This document shows, in pieces, positions 1 to 11,310 of a DNA stretch of 64,000 nucleotides (position 1 is the first letter of the stretch; the number at the start of each line of letters is the position of its first letter). The DNA is taken from assembly GCF_003171515.1 (NCBI RefSeq), contig NC_089396.1, positions 2,542,001-2,606,000 on the forward strand. The letters run 5' to 3'. This DNA comes from Pyrenophora tritici-repentis (lineage: Eukaryota > Ascomycota > Dothideomycetes > Pleosporales > Pleosporaceae). The notes under the pieces were generated by a model, which was given only the letters and a program-made list of their open reading frames with translations, had not been told where the DNA came from and made no database searches. A program made the position numbers and the translations under genes.

Positions 1-562
1 GCTCTTCCTCGTTAAGCTCGATATGCGCTTGTCGGATCCCATTCGGGGTAACGGCACGTGTGCGTTGGGTCCGATGTTGCTGAGCCAGAAGGGCCTGAGC
101 ACGCTTTGGAAGGTGCTGAGTGGCAAGCTCAAGCTAAATTACGAAAACACGAGCGATATGATTCTGAGGACGTATGCTGCGGAGGAGTTGGACTTTAATG
201 CGAATCCCATGCTTGGCGAGGAGATCAGTACGAATGTTCCGTTACACGAAGAGGGGTTGTTGGCGCTGGAAGGCTGGAATCTGCATGGCGCGCGTATGCC
301 GCTTGCGCTTAACATAATCCTTGCTGAGAGTATTAGGCGGAAGCTACATGTGGAGCAGTACTACCTGGACTTTGTCTTATACGGAACCGCCGACCTGAAG
401 AATGGCAAGAACATTCCTATTCCGATAAGACTGCGAAGAGACAAGCAGGTCAAGTTGCCGAGCGAGGGAATGGCGACCAAGGAGATGAAGGAGAAGATTA
501 TTGGGCTGTTTGATAAGGGATTTGGAACGAGGGTTCCGGGTCGGCCTTTAGCAAAGCACTAA
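1..562 (+). CDS. 3' part of an unrecognised protein-coding gene
   Basis: The reading frame is open from the left edge (first full codon at base 2) to a TAA at 560-562, so this is the C-terminal part, at least 186 residues, of a gene that begins outside the window. The sequence is rich in ordinary globular residues, has no membrane segment, and contains the stretches GNGTCALGP, LALEGWNLHG and EQYYLDFVLYGTADL. It ends in a basic tail with GTRVPGRP. I do not recognise the family and assign no function. The lack of low-complexity sequence and the even codon use support a real gene. The codon at base 23 is an internal methionine, not a likely start. Confidence 0.6.
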   Translation, partial: LFLVKLDMRLSDPIRGNGTCALGPMLLSQKGLSTLWKVLSGKLKLNYENTSDMILRTYAAEELDFNANPMLGEEISTNVPLHEEGLLALEGWNLHGARMPLALNIILAESIRRKLHVEQYYLDFVLYGTADLKNGKNIPIPIRLRRDKQVKLPSEGMATKEMKEKIIGLFDKGFGTRVPGRPLAKH

Positions 563-948
563 ACGTGAGTTGGTTCTACGGCCTTTCATACGAGCGAGCT
601 CTGATCTTGTCTTACATTTTGAGTTTTGGAAAAGTCACCGTCAACCTACATTTATGAGGAGACTGTTACGATGAAGATGTATAGGGAGGGGGTGAGATGC
701 TGGTTGCTTTGAATCGTAATCTGGAGAATATGAAGGCACAAAAGTGAAACTTGCACGGTGGGATATGGCGTGGAGTGGGTATTCAGGTTGTATTCGAAGA
801 TGACTACTAGTCTGCTAGTCAAGTGCTAGAGACAGGACAACTTTCTGCTACTTACTCGGCAATAAGCCTTCTTGCTACAATCATTGAAGAGCACTAGTGT
901 ATATACCAGTCATCGTGTGGAAATCTTGAAGCTCAATGTGCTGCTGGC
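563..948. other. intergenic, convergent 3' flanks
   Basis: The gene on the left ends rightward and the gene at 949-1904 ends leftward, so this stretch is shared 3' flank. No ORF, RNA gene or repeat is visible. Confidence 0.5.
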
Positions 949-1904
949 TCACTTCTTCGCCTTCGCCATCGCCATGTCGAGACCAATGTCCATTATGTCC
1001 TGCAGCTTGACCTTGCCCTCATAGCCCTTCTTGACCATCTTGTCGCACATCTCTTTGGCGCTATTAACGAGCTTGCACACTTCTTCGTCAACGCATTCGG
1101 GCTTTAGCTCGCAGATCGCTTTGTCCGTCTCCGTCTCGATGATTGCGACGTACTTGAGCGTAGGTAGCTTGGGCGGCTCCTGTTTGCGCTGATGATCCTT
1201 GGATTTGCTGTTGCTTTCGGCCGTGCGTTCGGTGGGGGCTGGTGAAGTCGCACGCGTTGTGGGTGGTGTGTCATGTCCAGTAGTTTCGGATTCGGTATCT
1301 AAATAGTTTATTAGATGGGGAATTTGAGGTTGTGTAGATATATAACACTTACCAACTACACTAAGATCATCGGACTTATCCAGTGAATCTTTTGCATCTC
1401 GGGGAGCTTCATCGTACTCCTTGTATGATCCCTTGAACTGTGCACCAAACATCCTCGTGAGGGGATCCTGTCTCATCCAACCCAAAGTAGTCAAGAAACG
1501 AAGGTAAAACACCTGGTTCGGATTTTTGTCTGTTTCACGTTTCCAAGTTATGTCCATCTTTCTGAGAATAGTTGAAGTTTCCTGGCAGAGCAGAATAGTT
1601 TCTCTGTCTTGCAAAGTCCCGTCCTGATGGATATGAAGACCGCTAGCTAGGAAACCAATAGGTAACTCTAAGAAAACTCTCAGCTCCTCGCATTCCCCAT
1701 TCAATATGGGTGTTTTCTCTAAGAGCTTTGAGGTAACTGTGCGCAGTTCTTCGACAGTCTCGCTGAACGATGACGCCCTTTTGGAGATCCGGCGATTTCC
1801 ATGCCCTCTCTAGTACCACGGTACCCATCCTTGGCATACAAAAATGGAAAACCATCGATATCTTGGGTTGACAACACCTCTATCGATCTACGATTTGACT
1901 CCAT
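949..1904 (-). CDS. hypothetical protein with spliced 5' end
   Basis: The main exon reads from about 1762 down to the stop at 949. Upstream of the first in-frame ATG (1704) the frame still looks coding (ETVEELRTVTSKLLEKTP), so the true start is further up. A 62-nt GT-AG intron (1824 to 1763) would join it to a first exon starting with the ATG at 1904-1902, giving a 297-residue protein. A second possible intron (1352 to 1299, GTAAGT donor, CTAAT branch, 54 nt, no stop, multiple of three) may or may not be removed. The N-terminal half looks helical and globular; the middle (TESETTGHDTPPTT onward) is Ser/Thr/Pro-rich and probably disordered; the C-terminus is charged and helical. There is no signal peptide, membrane segment or recognised domain. 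The family is unknown and the 5' splice model is an inference. Confidence 0.5.
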
Positions 1905-3012
1905 CTCTTATTAATTTTCTGTACCTTTACCTTCTCTGGATGCATCCTCTGACCCGACTTGAGAGAGACACTGTAAAAGGCGAGGAAATCTCACATGGGA
2001 TACTAACTCTAGTACCATGGTACAGTCGACCCAAAGCACCCCAAACCAGAAGACTTTGAAAAGATTATACACACACAAATAAATCCCATTAGATTATGCA
2101 CTCGAGTACCATGGTACCTTAGTCACCCGCAGCGCAACTCCAAACCTCCTTGAACAAACAAACAAAAAAATGAAGTTAAATGCAACTCAACCCTGAACTG
2201 AGATTAAACAAGTCCAGCAAACCTGATATCAAAAACACAAACATTCTTGTCTGTAACAACCGAACTTCCGCTCTTCAAACCCCCCTCCAATTACAGCTAC
2301 ACTTACTACTTGACCTAACCCTACGCTCAAACACCTCTATACTACACACCATACTATACCACCCCACCAACCAACCAACCAAGACTTCTCCCTCTTTCCC
2401 CCCGAAACTACTACTCCAAACACTTCCACTAAACCTACTATCAACCTCATCACTTCCCGCACACTATCTCTCCTTCTTAAGATAGAGGTGACTTACAAAG
2501 TACAGACTACAACATCTCCTAATATTCACATCATACCTTTGTTGCTGTGATGGTTTGCTTGCTGTAGTTCTGCTGTTGGGTGGGTAGATAGGTGGGTAGA
2601 TAAGTGGGGTGAGTGTGGTAGGTACCAAGACCTCGCTATCTAAAATGTGCCATCAAGAACATGACAAACACGACAAACACGACAGCACAAGACCCTACAT
2701 ATCTATATTCAGGAGCCAAAAAAAGTTTAAACAAAAATACTCTTCCTATTGTAACGTACAGAGATATGCTCACATCTAATCGTCAACACCAGCACACAGA
2801 TCCCGACCACACCACAGCAACATAAATCTAACATCCCACCCCGTCCCTTATCCTATCTAAACAAACCCCGAATATATATTTCGAAAATGATCAAAAAAAA
2901 ACAATGCTGAATCAACATCTCACAACCCATAAGCCGTCATATATCGCCTAAAAACACCTTATCAACCCCCCAGATAAAATACGATACAATGCCTCACCCC
3001 ATTTCCCTCCTC
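1905..3012. other. intergenic with palindromes and low-complexity sequence
   Basis: This holds the promoter side of the leftward gene at 949-1904 and the 3' flank of the leftward gene at 3013-5725. Two perfect GTACCATGGTAC palindromes lie at 2012-2023 and 2106-2117. Between 2240 and 2480 the + strand is C/A/T-rich with very few G, and chance ORFs there are Leu/Pro/Thr-only. No gene is supported. Confidence 0.5.
2012..2117. promoter_or_regulatory. two copies of the 12-bp palindrome GTACCATGGTAC
   Basis: Perfect palindromes lie at 2012-2023 and 2106-2117, 94 bp apart, upstream of the leftward gene that probably starts at 1904. An imperfect copy (GTACCACGGTAC) is at 1813-1824 inside that gene. 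A binding site for a dimeric regulator is possible, but this is inference from symmetry and spacing only. Confidence 0.3.
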
Positions 3013-5725
3013 TCATCTAAGCATATACCTCAAATCCGGCAACCCCTCCAAAACACCCCTTACAACCCCCTCCTCCTCACTCTTCCTCTTCTGCGCGCTA
3101 TTCGTCGCACCCGTAAGCGGCTGCACAGGCGGGGGCGTCACACTACGTGGTGGCGTGGACAAGCGGGTATATGTTTTTGCTGTTGCTGAAGAGGAGGCAG
3201 CGCTTGTGGAACGTTGGGGTATGGTGGCGGTGGTGTTGAAGAGGGTGTAGATGTCTGTTTGGTTGGGTGTTGTTGCGGTGGAGGAAGGGAAGAGGGAGGA
3301 GGAAGAAGAGGGTTTGAAGGAAGGGGTAGGGATTGAGGATTCGAAAAAGGAAAAGTCGACGTTGGACCAGGCGTCTGGGGTTGTTGTTGTTGTTGGTTCG
3401 ATGGTGGGGATTGGTTGTGCTGGTGCTGGTGCTGGTGCTGGGGGAGGGGTTGTGGTTAGTTGTGAGGTGGGGGCTTGCGATGTGTTTGCGATGAATGCGG
3501 AAAAGTCGTCCTCGTCGTTTTCTGTGGTGGTGTCTAGGATGGGGGGGTTCTGAAGTTTTGGGTTCTGCCGTAAAGGCGTCATCGAGTGCCTGTTCCTCAT
3601 CTTTCTGTGCGATCTCTGGTGTTGCGGGCTTAGACGGGGTTTCCTTCTCTGGTGTTGCAGGCTTAGACGACGTTTCCCTCTCCACAACCTTTGTAGCAGA
3701 CACAACCTCCTCCTCCTTCCGAACAACCGTCTTCACCGGCTTAAATCGAGTCTCTTTCTTCAATAATTCCGGTCCAGGTTTAAACACCACCTCCTCCTCT
3801 TTCTTCGGCGGCAGCGCGGTGGTAGAGACGACACGTCGCTTGGCCGGTTTCAGGATGCCGGGGCCAATAGGTCCAACCTCAGCATGAAGGGGAATGAAAT
3901 TTTTCTGTCCAAAGACGGCCGACGTGGGCGAGATGGTCCTCCGCAGACGAACTATAGAAGCCGCATGCATCGCTTCGGCGGATTCCGCGGTGTGGTTCGG
4001 TGGCGTTTCTGGGGCTGCCGCTGCCGCTGCCAAGGTTGACGGTGTGGCTTCGTGCGGCGCTGGTATGGAGCTAGGCAACTCTGTCGTAGTAGTGGGTGTA
4101 AATACGGTAGGCGTCGATATCATTTCCCCCCAATCTTCGTCATCATCGTCAATGGTATCAGTTGCATTCGCGTCTTCAGCTGGAGGGTTAGTGTCGAGAG
4201 TGCTGATGTCTCCCCATGAGTCTGCTGAGGTTGTGAATGCGATAGGAGGTGGAATTACGGTTGCGACAGCCGGCGTTTCAGTCGTCTTCGTCGATGCTGC
4301 CTCCTCCAGATTGCGCGGGAGATCCATTGACGAGGTCCCCAGTTCGTGTGTTTGCGAATTGTCTGCGATGGGCTTTGGTGCAATATGCGAAGCTATCGCG
4401 TCTATGCTGGGGCTGTCCAATTTCCAAGGGTCCACTGTAGTTGGCGATGTGCTCCAGGCGAACGCGATGGGTGTGTTAGCCGAGACTGGTGGCAGGCTTT
4501 GCCTTGTAGGTGCAGCAGGACGCGGCGCGGGAACAGATGTCTTCGTGCGTAAATGGCCTTTGGGTTGAGGGTCAACAGGCGCGACGGTATCCCAATAGAA
4601 TGACGCTCTCGCTCCTGGTCCTCTGCCTGAAAGACGATCCTCACGCGCCCATCTTCCCACAATCTTGTTGACCTCAGTCCTGACCTGAGAGCCTGCCCAT
4701 GTAACTCGCACATAGTTGTCGTGGTCTTTTCCGAGATTGAACTCCCTCATGGTCTCGTTGCGTGTGAGCCTATACCAGGCTTTGCGACTGGATACCGCGT
4801 ATATGGGGTCATTGGGTGCTTCGTCTAGTTCCTTCGTGGTCGTAAGGGGCGGGAAAAGCTCGCCTAGGAGTGTGGCATCGAGCGGGCCTGCGGTGCTTTT
4901 CGATTCGGCTGTAGGCGGTGGCGTGCTTGGAAGAGGCTTCTCTTCTGCATCTTCTTTCGGTGTGCCAGTATCTTCTTGCGTTACATACTTATTTAGAGGT
5001 ACCTCTGTCAACAGCGTATCCTCGGTGGAGGTGCCATATTCCCCATCAGCGCTCTCGCTGCCCGAGCTCGAAGAACTGCCATCGCCATCCCCACCGCCAT
5101 CCTTGAGTGTTGTATCATCCTGGACGCTCGGCGCCTCTGTGCTATGCTTCTTAGCTCCGCCCTCTTCTTCGAACGAAGTACGGGATGATTCGACGGGCGC
5201 TTCGTTGTGGCTTGTCTCGGAAGGTGTCCTGGAAAGTTGTGGAGAGGCATCGTCATCGGCCTGCGGTGGTTTCTCAGGCGCAATCGCGTCTTGCACTGGC
5301 TCCCTGTCTGGCTCGATGGTAGTCGAAGTTTCTGATGTATCCGACGTGACATTGTCCAACCCCAAAACGCCCTCGTGCTCTTCAACCCATGTGTCTGTCA
5401 CGCGTGAAAACGCCTCGTCGGCGCCTTGATCCGTATCCCAGCGCGGACTATCTGCCGCAGCTGCACCATCCCCTAGAGAACTCGGCTTAGCTATGCGCGC
5501 ATCTATAGCTACCGCGACAGGCGCATCGACGGCTGCAGATGACGTAGCCCAGCCGCCAAACCCGGCATCTTCATTTCCCCACCCTGCATCATCCAGAAAA
5601 GGGCTCGTAACAACGGGTGCAGACGTAAGCGTGCGAGGTTCCTCCGGTCCGATCACCTCCAGCTTCGGCGGACAATCTTCTTGCTCGGCATGGTCATCAG
5701 CCCAAGGGTCGCCCCAGTGATCCAT
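3013..5725 (-). CDS. large disordered acidic protein, frame broken at a G7 tract
   Basis: Reading starts at the ATG at 5725-5723 (MDHWGDPWADDHAEQ) and stays open for about 726 codons to a run of seven G on the + strand at 3541-3547. Past the run the coding frame is clearly the next one (ENDEDDFSAFIANTSQ and on to LPDLRYMLR, stop at 3013). With six G instead of seven, a continuous 903-residue protein would result; the annotated frame otherwise runs into Arg/His/Thr-rich nonsense ending at 3143. Most of the protein is Ser/Thr/Pro/Glu-rich and disordered. One conserved-looking folded block lies near residues 300-380 (KAWYRLTRNETMREFNLG, RASFYWDTVAP). WG/WD dipeptides and acidic DDDDEDWGEM patches recur. 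No catalytic motif is visible. It resembles fungal proteins of unknown function. The break may be an assembly error, since the sequence on both sides looks well preserved. Confidence 0.7.
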
Positions 5726-6930
5726 GGTCGGGCTGCCGCGTCAAGCGTCATGGTGAGTAGCTTCCGCTAGAGAAGCATCACCGGGGGGGGGACGGGTTTA
5801 TTATTGGCGAGTACGAGGTTGGCGTTGGGGAAATCGGAATAAGTTATGGGAAAAGAGCGAAATGTAGGCAGGCCACATCACATTTGCTCGGGGAACAGAT
5901 TCGCGCGCTAAGCCGGATGTCGGACTTTTGCTAACCGGGCGGCCAACTCTAACCGTGTTTCGTCGCTCCCACACGATGCACTTTTGGGTAATCCATTTGC
6001 GTATCTCATCATGCCAGAATGTTTGATGAATAACAGTGGTATGGCAGGGTATTGATTGGGGTAGTATGAACGTGTGCCGCCACCGTAGCAGCACGCTTCT
6101 GGACGCTCATGCCCTTTCCTCACGCTAACCACCACACGCCAGTTACCGCGTGCACACTTCAAAAGTCGCTACGGTATTTGGCATGAAACTTGATTGAGGA
6201 AATGTAAGCAATAAGGAGAAGGCGTGCGCTAGCCCCCAGATGCCGCGAAGTCCCCGCATCCTTGTCAGCCGCCAAAAGCCTTGACAGTCAATGTAGCTCT
6301 AGAGAACCTTGAAGAGTCAGGTAGTCGGACGAGAAAGAAACCGGAATACGTAGTCTTGCATACATTCAAAACAGCCGGACAGCTTACAGTGCATGACGTG
6401 GATGAAGTCTAGTCTAGTAGTAGGAGGTACAAGAGGACTAAGCAAGATTTGTACGCACGCTTGCTACACAAACGTACAAGGCCACGATATCAGTAAAGCT
6501 GTCTTGTCCAACCTCGGCTGAACTATCGACGCTTCCAACTCCGAGGGCGGCAGCGGACCCACTGTGGATCCAATAAAGATCATCTTAGATCGTCCTAGCC
6601 GTGCGCTATTAGTTCAGAGAGTCATGGTTAGCCTGGTCAAAACAAAGCGTCGTCTCTTCAAGAAAGTTGGCCAGAACAACAGATCACGGATGTCATTGAG
6701 CTTTTGAGAAGACCTCTATGCAAGATATGAGTGAGATGCCAGCATGGGTCATGGTAAAGAAAGAAAATAAACGCCGACCCCAAGAAAGATCCGGGGAAAG
6801 ACCGAGAAACGCCAAACGACCATGCAACCGTGAATATCAAGCCCCTCTAAAACATATTACCCCATAACCCGCCGCCATGTCATGAAATCCCCCCTGCCAA
6901 ACTATGCGCTTGTGAATGTCGTGAGCCGTG
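5726..6930. other. intergenic, promoter of the disordered-protein gene and 3' flank of the MFS gene
   Basis: Both neighbours are transcribed leftward. Short ORFs here lack coding character. A short G run lies at about 5783-5791. No other feature was seen. Confidence 0.5.
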
Positions 6931-8789
6931 TTATCGTACAGACTCGATGATGGAAATGTCATCTACAGCGTCTTCGTCCATGTCGTGATGCATGACCTTT
7001 TTGAGGCCGTTGTCGATTTGGACCGCGCCAACGTCCTCCTTGGGCACCCAGATCAACTGCATCACACCAAAGATGGCTACAGCAGCGAGACCAAACCAAG
7101 CTGCGGCAGAGCCTCCGAGCGAGTAAACGAGACCGATCATAGGAGAGGAAATCGTCCTCGCCAAACAACAGGCGGACATGGCCAGACCGTTGACGCGGCC
7201 GAGGACGAGCGGCGAAGGAATCGCATTCTTCATGAGAATCAGAGCGCAAGGGAATACGATGATGGCAAAGAAGGCCTGTAGAAACAGCGAAACGTAAATG
7301 CCGGCAGTCTCAAATTCCGTAGGGAGGGCGCTGATAAAGGGGACGATGAGATACGTAGTCGGGTAGAGAATAATCATCCAGATGAACGAGTTCCAGACGC
7401 CGGCCCATTCGACGAAAATAGGGAAGATGAAGCCCTGGACAAAAAGCGTGATGAATCCGTTGATAGTAAGGAATGTACCCACATCGTGCAGGTCCATGCC
7501 GAGACCACCCTTGAAGTCCAGGCCTGTCGAAGTCGGCGGGTCGAGAACGTATACTGGGAGAATGGAGATGAAGGCCATTTGATGGAAAGCAAAGATGGAC
7601 ATGGCGAGGATGATCATGAGGACGGTTTGGTTGAACGTCTTCCGAGGCTTTGGGGTAGGTCCGCCGCGGATGGGTAGTACGTCCTGCTGGATTTTAATCG
7701 AATGCATGGTTCCGAAAGAAGAGCGGCGGATATCGAATCGCTGGTCGAACGGCATGGGCATACCCTCCTCTAGGAAAGAAGCACGTTTTCGAATGTGTCG
7801 CATGCTGCCTGAAACGGATATCGAGGCCAATCGATCGCGGGTAAAGCTGGCAATGGAGGCACGGTGTCGCATAGAACCAGCAGTTGAGCCTCGAGTGTCG
7901 CGGTCGCGGTTCACGTGGTTTGCTGGGGGCGGAAGAAGACGACTCCTCTCGTTTGCGGGCGTCTCGTTGATCGTGTCCAGGTGGTCATGGTAGTCGTGGT
8001 GGTCCGCAATGCCGTTTTCGCCCTCTGGCTTTTCTTCACGAACAAGAGTCTCCTCCAAAAAGAGCATACCCTGGATAATGGCAAGAGTTATTCCACCGGC
8101 TGCAACCATGTTGGGCAGGAGGTACGGGTAGCGTCCAAAGAGGCCATCCTTGTCGAAGACGTTGGGGTAGTAGACGGCTGGCTGTGCCAGAAAACCACCC
8201 ATTGCCGAACCGATGATGCCACCCAGGGTCCACACAAAGGGTTGAGTAGCATATGCGCGGGCTATCTCGCATTAGCTTCATGTTCCATATGCAGGACTGC
8301 GCGATTTACTTACGCTCGTGGGCTGGGTTCTTAACCATTTCCGCTACCATAGTTTGCATGATTGCGACATTTCCGTTCAGTGCACCGCCGACAAAACGCG
8401 CAAGGAGGGCGACCCAGTACACCTGGGCAAAACCAAAAACGAGGCTGGAAAGGGCGACGCCGAGCAGGCCAATGAGGGCAACGGGCTTGCGACCGTAGAC
8501 ATCAGAGATCATTCCCCACAACGGCGCCGTGAGGGCTTCTGCAATGGCGTAGGCGGAAACCAGCAGACCGGCATACAAAGAGGCATCTCTCCTACCAATG
8601 CCAAGATCCTGGACCATTACTGACGAGTAGGCCAGGATGGAGTTGAAAGCAAGAGGCTCGGAGAATCGGCATATTCCTAAGCGGCGGTCAGATTGGTCCA
8701 ATCGGCATGACATCAGGGCTATTTAGCTACATACCGATGATGATGAGCTGCTTCATAGGAAACGGGGCGTCTTTTGGATCCGGAGGCAT
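6931..8789 (-). CDS. MFS transporter, ZIFL/YCR023C-like
   Basis: Three exons: 8735-8789, 8314-8676 and 6931-8261, joined by GT-AG introns (8734-8677 and 8313-8262), giving 582 residues from the start MPPDPKDAPFPMKQL. It is a plasma or vacuolar membrane major facilitator. The N-terminal half has the MFS motif-A sequence DVYGRKP between helices 2 and 3, and the joint NPAHEPRAYATQPFVW after exon 2 is typical of the ZIFL/YCR023C group. A long hydrophilic Ser/Arg-rich loop (about residues 240-330, including NHVNRDRDTRGSTAG) separates the two six-helix halves. The second half has clear hydrophobic helices (TVLMIILAMSIFAFHQ, FAIIVFPCALILM). The C-terminus is acidic (DMDEDAVDD). The substrate is unknown; relatives move zinc chelates, drugs or organic ions. 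Confidence 0.85.
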
Positions 8790-11310
8790 GATTGCGGTAT
8801 TACGATTAAAAGGAGAGGATGGAGGATGGAGAGAAAGAAAGAGAGTGGCATGCTAAATGGCGATGGGAATCAAGGTTTTACAGGGCAACGGCAACTCATC
8901 CATGGTCGAGCTTATCGTAGCGCGCTAGGGTGAGAGCAAGCGGGCCGACAATTCCCCTCAATGCGTGACTTGCACTGTGCCCCAACACTACCTAGCCGCA
9001 GCCGCTTTCACGATAAACGTGCTGCAGCCTCGCAGACACAGGCTTGTCTGTGCTCGCCACGCTGATTGCTGCAAATCCCCCGCCCGTTTGCTTGGGGTTT
9101 GCCCACTGGAGTCGGTTGTGCCCATGGAACGCTGGGACCGACGATACTTGGCCTCGACAATCTGATACACCATGTCCGTCCCTGCACCTGTCGCCGCGCC
9201 GATTGAGTTTTGCTAGGCGGAATCTCCCAGTCTGGAGTGGCCAAACACGGCCTACCACTACTACCAGCTACCCTGGTTTCTCTCCTCTACGTCATGGTGA
9301 CTTTGCCCGCCAAGGGGTGCTGCAGTTGAAGACACAACCCTGTCTCAAGCTTTGGTTTGCTCACCGTACTTTCCACCACCAGAGTAGTCGCTTACACGGC
9401 TGCCGCGCTTCCACTTGCTTTGTTCCATGGTGATGGGGGGCGCTGCCCGCCCTATCAACATTGCCTGGTCGGGACCTTAAGCCATCGAGTGTGGTTCTTT
9501 TAAAATTTGTTGAGTAACATGCCAGAGGCAAGCCCACGCCCTACACCGGGCCCAGGTGGCGCCACCGAGGGCATCACGAGGCGTTCAGCAACATGTCCCA
9601 CCAGGCCGTGTGTACGTCTTGTCGCCTGCAAAGAAAAGTCCCCGGAAACCGACCATCTTCCCGCGCCAATGACAGCAGCTAGAAATGACATGCATTTCAC
9701 CCACGATTTGCGCGATGCGTCATCTGGAACGCTCACGAGATCGTTGCTGCAATCAACAGTAGTCTGCTTACCCCGCCCACGTCCGGGTTTCACACACGCC
9801 AAAGACAACAACGGTGTGACAAAGCGCTACCGCAATGCAGACTGGAAATCCGATCATCGCACGCGGCGCTTCGCTCACGTGATATCGCGTTGTATCCATA
9901 CTCGCACGGATACATCAACCAGCTTTGTTTTCCGCTAGTATCGCACACACTAGATGCTACGGGATAGCATTCCATCGCGCACTGTATTCGCCTATCGACT
10001 GCATCATCACGGACGCCTCTTCCGTGCGCGAGATGAGCAGTGGCCTGTCTCATGCCGTCTCATTTCCCCCGTCTGTTCCTGGTACTAGAGTCGATATAAT
10101 CGATATAAATACGGCGACATGGCCGAGAGTTTTCTTACTCCGCGGGTTCACCATGATTCGTTGAGACTATAATAGTTAGTAAGATTGCTCCAGCGCCAAG
10201 ATCTCACCCTTTCACATACATCAGGTATCCGCCCCCGTATCTGCATCTCGGTCTCACTCACGTCCCCACTCTATCCAACAACCACGCTTCAGATTAAAAG
10301 TCGTGACGGAGATGACTGCCTTACCCATGCAGGTACACGGCCTAATGCGGCATAGCCGTCTCGCTTCGACCCGAGCGCCGCCATGCCGCCTCTCCCAAAC
10401 ACTAGGGCATTCCAAAAGCAAGTCCCTTTGCATCATCATGGCATAATCAGGTCGAGTATGGGATTGTTATTTTGCATGCTTACATATGCATGTTGGGGAA
10501 ATTTTACGTCCGTGTTCGGGTTACTAAGAGCAAAGAGTGAGATGCCGGTACGATGGCATAGTCGACCCATCTAAAAGTCTTCAAATGGTTATATTAACGC
10601 GGCGAATTTGCGAGCGTGGAGATGTACTCATAGTAGGAAAGAAAAGGTTTGCATACATGACACACACATTTCTGTATACTAGGAGACGGTGATAGCTATG
10701 CGGCGACGATAAGATGTGCGCGATTGACGATAACAGAAAACCTGCGACAATGGAGGTAAATAATAAGGCTAAAAGGGTCGAGGGCTGATGCGGTCGTTTG
10801 TGTGTCCCTTTAGATCTTCTTCCACCTAAAATAAAGTATCTGTTGAGAATATCTAGGTTTAGTCCAGGGTAGAAGGTGCTTGAGAGTCACATGATGTGCT
10901 GGTGTGGCAGGTACTGCCTAGTAGGCAATGGCATCCACCACAACAGCCTGGGAAGGTGACACTCAATACGATAGTCAATACAATACGTTGCAGCCACCCC
11001 GCCTTGTCCCTCCTCCCACTCGGTTATCCATAGTAGTCATACTACTAGAGGGACCTTGTTCCAATAGTATCCTCTACATCTACATCTACCCTTACACATA
11101 ATATAAATCAACTCTCCTTACCTCTCTTACCTCCCCACACTTGTTATCCCTATTCTAAAGTTTACCTGTCTTCTAACCACTCACCATCCAACCCCCCTCA
11201 CACACATAAGAAAAACCACAAGAAACGACACAACTCTCTTGAAAGATACATATATATATATACCATCTAAATCCATAAAAAAAACTAAAACTACATGTAC
11301 AACACGCAAA
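8790..11310. other. 2.5-kb gene-poor stretch
   Basis: This lies between the start of the leftward MFS gene and the 3' end of the leftward SYG1 gene. It contains several short ORFs with no coding character and one copy of a dispersed repeat (9361-9427). A TATA-like stretch (CGATATAAATACGG) is near 10100-10115. I see no gene, tRNA or transposon ends. Confidence 0.4.
9361..9427. repeat. dispersed repeat, copy 1 of 2
   Basis: About 67 bp closely match 28546-28615 in the same orientation. The shared core begins TTTCCACCACCAGAGTAGTC and ends in CTTCCACTTGCTTT. A few substitutions and a 2-bp indel separate the copies. The origin is unknown. Confidence 0.6.

Noticed and set aside
9507..9938. 143-codon ORF with CxxC-like start
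   Set aside because: No zinc-finger spacing and no continuation; composition like the surrounding non-coding DNA.
10111..10165. tRNA-like words (GACATGGCCGAGAG, GGTTCACCATGATTCG)
   Set aside because: The D-arm and T-arm words are too close together and no acceptor or anticodon stem can be paired.
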